From an uncultured Bacilli bacterium (lineage in GTDB: Bacteria; Bacillota_I; Bacilli_A; RF39; UBA660), in the NCBI GenBank assembly GCA_944372275.1, contig CALVYO010000004.1, positions 1 to 27,222 on the forward strand: 27,222 nucleotides of DNA, given 5' to 3'. Below the pieces are notes generated by a model that saw only the letters and a program-made list of their open reading frames with translations, did not search any database and was not told where the DNA came from. The stretch's first letter is position 1. Each line of letters starts with the position of its first letter. A program made the position numbers and the translations under genes. Below, piece after piece: positions 22,637 through 27,222 of the stretch.

Positions 22637-23023
22637 ATGGCATATATTAAGTTTAAAGAATTAACGAAATATTTTAATTTTAATAAAAAAATAGAAATAG
22701 GTGAACTACCTAAATATGTATTAGATTATGTTTTGGATAATGAAGATATAATAGCAGCTTATAGGACATCTCGCGATAGAGCAGTGTTTACTAATAAAAG
22801 AATGATTTTATTTGATGTTACGCCTTATACGAGAAATAAAAAAATACATATTTTACCTTATAAAAATATATCGACTAGTGCGATTATGTTTGGTGGTTCA
22901 AAGGCTAAATTGTTAATTTCATTTGATAGTGGATATCAATTAAGATTAGATTTTTCAAGAATGTCTCCTGAAGATAAAAAAGATTTAAGGTTATTATATA
23001 CAGAAATGACAAGAATAAAATAA
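22637..23023 (+). CDS. Bacterial PH-domain protein
   Basis: 128 residues. After a short helical start, the part from about 35 on fits the bacterial PH fold (bPH, PF08000-like): IAAYRTSRDRAVFTNKRMIL, then HILPYKNISTSAIMFGG, then AKLLISFDSGYQLRLDF, then a final helix. RAVFTNKRMILFD is the recurring motif of this group. Function is unknown. It is the last gene of the mraZ operon; its stop lies in the terminator. Confidence 0.8.
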   Translation: MAYIKFKELTKYFNFNKKIEIGELPKYVLDYVLDNEDIIAAYRTSRDRAVFTNKRMILFDVTPYTRNKKIHILPYKNISTSAIMFGGSKAKLLISFDSGYQLRLDFSRMSPEDKKDLRLLYTEMTRIK

Positions 23024-23036
23024 TTCTTGTTTTTTG
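23009..23036 (+). terminator. Terminator of the mraZ-PH operon
   Basis: ACAAGAAT (23009-23016) pairs perfectly with ATTCTTGT (23023-23030), followed by TTTTTG. It overlaps the stop codon of the PH-domain gene. Confidence 0.85.
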
Positions 23037-23096
23037 TTGTATAAAATTAATTAAACTTCCTCAATATTAACATAGAATAATATTAGGAGGGAAAAT

Positions 23097-25367
23097 ATGT
23101 TTGGACAATTTACAGAAGAAGCAAGAAAGATATTAATTAATGCGAAAGAAGAAATGATGGAACTAAGGCATCCTTATGTTGGAAGTGAACATTTATTGTT
23201 AGCAATTTTAAAATCTAAAAACAATGTTTCTAAAAAATTAAAACAATATAATTTAGATTACGATAAATTTAAAAATAAAATAATTGAAGTTTTAGGTATT
23301 GGAACTAAACAAAGTGAATGGTTTTTATATACACCGATGTTAAAAAGAATTATGGAAAATGCAATGTTAGATTGTAAAGAAAAAAATAGTGAAGTTACAA
23401 TTGAATCTTTATTTTCTAGTGTTTTAGAAGAAGGCGAAGGTGTAGCAATTAGAATATTGCTTAGTCTAAATATTGATTTAGATAAATTGTATAATGAGTT
23501 TAGTTATAAAATATTTAAATCTAAAAAAAAGAAGTTATTATTAGAAGAATTAGGAACAGATTTAACTAGTAAAGCTAATGAATTAGATCCTGTTATTGGA
23601 AGAGATAATGAAATTAAAAGAGTAATTGAAATATTATCACGAAGAACTAAAAACAATCCTTTATTAATTGGGGAAGCAGGTGTTGGTAAAACAGCTATTG
23701 TCGAAGAATTAAGTAGAATGATTGCTTGTGGTAATGTACCAAATAGTTTAAAGACTAAAAGAATTATTAGTTTAGATATGGCTACTTTAGTGGCTGGTAC
23801 TAAATATCGTGGTGAATTTGAAGAAAGAGTAAGAAAAATATTAAAAGAAGTTGAAGAAAATGATGATATAATTTTATTTATTGATGAAATACATACATTA
23901 GTAGGAGCAGGTGGTGCAGAAGGAGCAATTGATGCTTCTAATATATTTAAGCCAGCACTATCAAGAAATAAATTAAGATGTATCGGGGCCACGACTATTA
24001 GTGAATATAAAAAATTTATTGAAAGTGATAAAGCCTTAGAAAGAAGATTTCAAAAAGTAAATATTGAAATACCTAATAAAGAAGTTGTTAAACAAATATT
24101 ATTAAAATTAAAGCCAATTTATGAGAACTACCACCACGTAATTATAAGTGATTTAATTATCGATAAAATAATTGGTTTATCGGATAAATATGTTTTTGAT
24201 CGCAATCAACCTGATAAAGCCATCGATATCTTAGATGAAGTATGTGCGAAAAGTAGTTTAAAAGAAAGTAAAGAATTAAAAGAATATAATAAATTAAATA
24301 AACAATTACAAAGTTTAATTAATAATAAAAATGAAGCCGTAAGTAATAATGATTTTAAAAAAGCAACTTCATATAAAGAGAAAGAATTTATTTTAATGGA
24401 TAAAATTAATAATTTAGAACTTTCTTTATGTAATAAAAATAAAAATGAAGTAACAATTGAAGAAGTAGCCAATGTAATTAATTCTAAAACTAAAATACCA
24501 GTTTATGAAATATTAAGTCAAAATGATATTAATAAAATAAATGATGATTTAAAAGTTATAATCGGTCAAGATAATGCTATTAAAGAAGTTAGTAATATTG
24601 CTAAAAAAATAAAGTTAGGTTATAAAGATGATAAATGTTATTCATTGTTATTTGCTGGTCCTTCAGGAGTAGGTAAAACAGAACTCGCTAAAATATTTGG
24701 TAAATCATTAGTTGGCGATAATGTTATTAGATTAGATATGAGCGAATTTAGTGAACCGCATAGTGTTAGTAAATTTGTTGGTGCTCCTCCAGGATATATT
24801 GGATATAGTGATAATAAAACTATATTAGAAGAAATAAGAAATAAACCATTTTCAGTTTTAATATTAGATGAAATTGAAAGAGCTAATCAAACTATCATTA
24901 ATTTATTATTTCAAATATTAGATAATGGTAAAATTAAAGATTCAAAAGGAGTCGATGTTTATTTTAATAATGTAATTGTTATTATGACATCTAATATCGG
25001 ATTTGATGAAATAAATGTTGGTTTTAATAAAAATAATGATGATTTAACAAAACTAAAAGAATATTTTAGTATTCCTTTTATAAATAGAATTGATAACATA
25101 ATTTCCTTTAATCGATTAAGTGAAGATAATATTAAAAATATAATTGATATAAAAATAAATAACTTATTTAAAAAATATAAAAATATTAAAATTAAAATTG
25201 ATGAAAATGTCATTTCTGAAATAGTTAAATTAAGTAATTATTATGAATTTGGTGCTAGAAAAATAGATAAAATAATTAAGGATAAATTAGAAAATATTAT
25301 AATAGATAAAATAATCAATAATCGAAAAAGTGTTCATATAAAAACACTTGAATATTTAAGAGTTTAA
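23097..25367 (+). CDS. clpC: ClpC-type AAA+ unfoldase
   Basis: 756 residues. An N-terminal Clp-N double repeat (1-140), first ATPase module with GEAGVGKT (192-199), a short central coiled coil carrying a UVR-like segment (LINNKNEAVSNNDFKKATSY, as in the ClpC M domain), second ATPase module with GPSGVGKT near 520, and a VGF ClpP-docking loop near 641. It should unfold substrates for ClpP. Bacillus clpC is encoded with ctsR, mcsA and mcsB; none is here and no CtsR operator is visible. AGGAGG precedes the ATG, and TAGAAT at 23073 may be the -10. It is slightly shorter than Bacillus ClpC (about 810). Confidence 0.93.
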   Translation: MFGQFTEEARKILINAKEEMMELRHPYVGSEHLLLAILKSKNNVSKKLKQYNLDYDKFKNKIIEVLGIGTKQSEWFLYTPMLKRIMENAMLDCKEKNSEVTIESLFSSVLEEGEGVAIRILLSLNIDLDKLYNEFSYKIFKSKKKKLLLEELGTDLTSKANELDPVIGRDNEIKRVIEILSRRTKNNPLLIGEAGVGKTAIVEELSRMIACGNVPNSLKTKRIISLDMATLVAGTKYRGEFEERVRKILKEVEENDDIILFIDEIHTLVGAGGAEGAIDASNIFKPALSRNKLRCIGATTISEYKKFIESDKALERRFQKVNIEIPNKEVVKQILLKLKPIYENYHHVIISDLIIDKIIGLSDKYVFDRNQPDKAIDILDEVCAKSSLKESKELKEYNKLNKQLQSLINNKNEAVSNNDFKKATSYKEKEFILMDKINNLELSLCNKNKNEVTIEEVANVINSKTKIPVYEILSQNDINKINDDLKVIIGQDNAIKEVSNIAKKIKLGYKDDKCYSLLFAGPSGVGKTELAKIFGKSLVGDNVIRLDMSEFSEPHSVSKFVGAPPGYIGYSDNKTILEEIRNKPFSVLILDEIERANQTIINLLFQILDNGKIKDSKGVDVYFNNVIVIMTSNIGFDEINVGFNKNNDDLTKLKEYFSIPFINRIDNIISFNRLSEDNIKNIIDIKINNLFKKYKNIKIKIDENVISEIVKLSNYYEFGARKIDKIIKDKLENIIIDKIINNRKSVHIKTLEYLRV

Positions 25368-25385
25368 AGCCTCTTTTTTTTTCAC
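25358..25385 (+). terminator. Terminator of clpC
   Basis: AAGAG (25358-25362) pairs with CTCTT (25371-25375), with a long T-run after it. The stem is short. Confidence 0.5.
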
Positions 25386-25495
25386 ATAATTTATTTTACT
25401 TCAAAATATATTTATAATGTAACATTATTTGCAGTTTGAAATATTATAAAATAGGCAAAATAATTATTCTAATTTACGAAATTAGACACATAAAC
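25386..25495. other. Intergenic stretch without recognised features
   Basis: About 110 nt of AT-rich sequence in which I see no gene, hairpin or known regulatory element. Confidence 0.4.
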
Positions 25496-25523
25496 TTGAC
25501 AAAAATCAAAAAATATGTAGAAT
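25496..25523 (+). promoter_or_regulatory. Promoter of the small membrane protein/adhesin operon
   Basis: Perfect TTGACA (25496-25501), 16-nt spacer, TAGAAT (25518-25523). Confidence 0.65.
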
Positions 25524-25565
25524 ATTAGGTGTTGGAGATATGCGTTTTGAGAGGTGGTGAGTTTT

Positions 25566-25871
25566 GTGGAAAAAACTGAAAAGGTAATTGAAAAGAAAAA
25601 CACTGAAAAAAAGAGCATTGCTAAGAAGATCTTTGACGTAGTTTTTTGGGTAGTTATTATTGGGCTTGCTATTATTTGGGTAACCGATTTTATTAATGTC
25701 CAAAATGATAAAGATCCAATATTCTGTATAAGTCAAAAAACACATACATTTGATGATGGTACTGTAGAGGAATGTGTTGGGTTAGGTTATAAGGTATATG
25801 ATTATAACCGTACTTCATTAAGCTATGGTCGTCAATTTGGTCCATTCTTTATAGGAATGAAAGAAAACTAA
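25566..25871 (+). CDS. Small single-pass membrane protein with two extracellular cysteines
   Basis: 101 residues, family not recognised. A Lys/Glu-rich cytoplasmic start, one membrane helix (about 17-38), and an extracytoplasmic part with PIFCISQKTHTFDDGTVEEC followed by VGLGYKVYDYNR. Two Cys could form a disulfide. The GLGYKVY motif between Cys and the Tyr-rich end looks conserved. I chose GTG at 25566, 5 nt after AGAGGTGGTGA; two in-frame GTG codons (25554, 25557) lie inside that site. It precedes a large surface protein by 16 nt and may take part in its export or anchoring (inference). Confidence 0.65.
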   Translation: MEKTEKVIEKKNTEKKSIAKKIFDVVFWVVIIGLAIIWVTDFINVQNDKDPIFCISQKTHTFDDGTVEECVGLGYKVYDYNRTSLSYGRQFGPFFIGMKEN

Positions 25872-25887
25872 GGGAGGTAAGGAAAAA

Positions 25888-27222
25888 TGGATAAAAAGAA
25901 AATTATTGCAATTATATTATTCATTTTATTAGGTTTATTTATCTTTACATTCGCTAATCCAGGTCCTTCAGAATTAGATCCTGTTGAAGTTCCAGGACAA
26001 GGCGAAGTTGATGATGATGAATCTGATGATGAACAATTAGATTTAGATGAAAATGATGATGAAGAAACAGAAGATGATGAAACAGATCGTCCAGTGGTTG
26101 AAGTAGATGAAGCTCCAATAATCGAAATCAATCCAAGAAGCGTTACAATTTTGTTAGGTCAAAATTATAATGTAATGACAGGCGTTAGAGCAACCGATGA
26201 TAATGATGTAGTTAGTGTTACAGCATCTATTACTGATACTACAAAATTAGAAGTTGGAACACATACTATTACTTATACAACTAGCGATAGAGCAGGACAT
26301 ACAACTACTGCTACAAGAACTATTATTGTTTTAGATCCAGTTGGTGATAACGATAATGATGGTTATACAAATGAAGAAGAAATTGAAAATGGAACTAATC
26401 CTGATGATGGAGAAGAATATCCAGAATATAGTAAAAATCCTTCAATTGATTTTAGTTCATGTGCAACTTCAATGACCGTTTATGATGAATTAATTAATTT
26501 TGAAGAATGTGTTAAAGTAACAGATGAATTTTACGGAACTGAAGGAGTTACTAGTGAAATAACTAGTGATATTAATCCAAATCAATTTGGTAATTATACC
26601 GTAACTATAGTGGCTAAAGATATTTTAGGTAACGAAACTACTGAAACTTTTGAATTCGAAGTTTTAAAAAGAGATGTAACAGTTACTATTGATAATATTG
26701 ATGCTATCTATAAAGAAGAAGTAAAAACATTAACTTCAAATGCTTCAGAAATGGCTTATAATGGGAATGATATCGGAGTTGTTTTAAGTACTGAAGTTAC
26801 TAATACTACACCTACAGGTAAATATCCAATTACTGGTACTTGGACAAATGAAAACTATAATGTTACATTTGTTGATGGTGTATACTCAATATCTTCAAAA
26901 ACATTAACAGAAGAAGATATTAAAGAATTAGGTATTGAATTTAAAGATGATTCATTTATTTATGATGGAACAGAAAAATATCTTTCAGTAAATAATTTAC
27001 CTAAAACATTTAATGTAATTTACAATAATAATGGTCAAGTAAATGCTGATGTATATGAAGTAGAAGCAATTATAACTGGTGATGAAAATTATAATGGTAC
27101 AATTACATTAAAAGCATTTATGATAATTAATCCAAAAGAAGCAAAAGTATATTGGATATATAGAGGCGATTATACATATGATGGTAATGAACATATCCCA
27201 ACTGCACTAGTTGAAGATGGTG
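25888..27222 (+). CDS. Large secreted or surface protein with Ig-like and MBG-like repeats; 3' end outside window
   Basis: 445 codons open to the window end. A signal peptide or anchor (about 1-25) is followed by a very acidic linker (about 30-70). Next comes an Ig-like/DUF5011-type domain (ITDTTKLEVGTHTITYTTSD), an Asp-rich possible calcium loop (DNDNDGYTNEEEIENGTNPDD, 21-residue span around 155-175), a second Ig-like domain, and then repeats resembling MBG domains (AYNGNDIGV, FIYDGTEKYLSV, YTYDGNEHIPT). Such proteins are stalk-like adhesins. AGGGAGG precedes ATG. Part of a two-gene operon with the small membrane protein. Confidence 0.8.

Noticed and set aside
23504..23992. 162-codon reverse frame inside clpC
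   Set aside because: Antisense shadow over conserved ClpC sequence with Ser/Leu-rich composition and no support.
25868..26131. Ser-rich reverse frame over the adhesin start
   Set aside because: It is the complement of the Asp/Glu-rich linker, and the forward gene has signal peptide and ribosome binding site.

Overview
The window is very AT-rich (roughly a quarter G+C by eye) and reads with the standard bacterial code: TGA terminates rpoZ and the gene at 3705, and Trp is TGG. Gene content is that of a low-GC Firmicute. It includes spore-lineage genes: a SspI-like small acid-soluble spore protein, two YjcZ-like micro-proteins behind a sigma-K-like promoter, and a SPOR-domain gene directly upstream of radC, the position spoIIB holds in Bacillus. 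Terse operons, extended -10 promoters (TGnTATAAT) and A/T-ending codons suggest an uncultured spore-forming Bacilli lineage near Erysipelotrichales/RF39/Mollicutes. That placement is inference.

Layout. 1-759: a metallopeptidase gene cut by an in-frame stop. 813-4560: proS, a SpoIIB-like gene, radC with an apparent AUA start, a two-helix membrane protein and rpoZ. 4591-4764: a promoter, a multi-hairpin orphan RNA and a terminator, next to reverse-strand sspI. 5096-7556: lemA and a DUF2207 membrane protein. 7567-10486: a Met/Asn-rich putative spore protein (reverse), trmB, and a four-gene operon (lipoprotein, acidic linker protein, DUF948 protein, ytxH). 10487-16805: an accessory stretch with a Fic AMPylase, an ATP-grasp gene, an M23 peptidase, a GH3 hexosaminidase and a decayed gene. 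16806-18148: prsA (reverse) and two YjcZ-like genes. 18173-23036: a shortened dcw cluster (mraZ, rsmH, ftsL, a PASTA penicillin-binding protein) with a four-box MraZ operator, then signal peptidase I and a PH-domain protein. 23097-25367: clpC. 25496 to the end: a small membrane protein and the start of a large surface protein.

How the genes fit together. Several act on the wall and envelope: mraZ/rsmH/ftsL/PBP for septal peptidoglycan, M23 and GH3 for wall turnover, prsA and the signal peptidase for secretion. proS, trmB, rpoZ, radC and clpC are housekeeping genes. The spore genes lie scattered between them.

The most interesting structure is in 10.5-16.8 kb. Four copies of a short inverted-repeat element (A 10511, B 14572, C 16240, D 16782 reversed) each directly follow a terminator-type hairpin. 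In A, B and C an extended -10 promoter lies 112, 115 and 121 bases further on, ahead of the fic gene, the GH3 gene and a decayed gene. The fic unit is bracketed by a 23-bp direct repeat (21/23) of the ytxH terminator stem, and the decayed-gene unit by related hairpins. This looks like gene cassettes inserted into intrinsic terminators between convergent genes. No recombinase is visible, so the mechanism is open. The second candidate is the orphan RNA at 4627-4764, whose 5' strand could pair with its own terminator; read-through would run antisense across sspI towards lemA.
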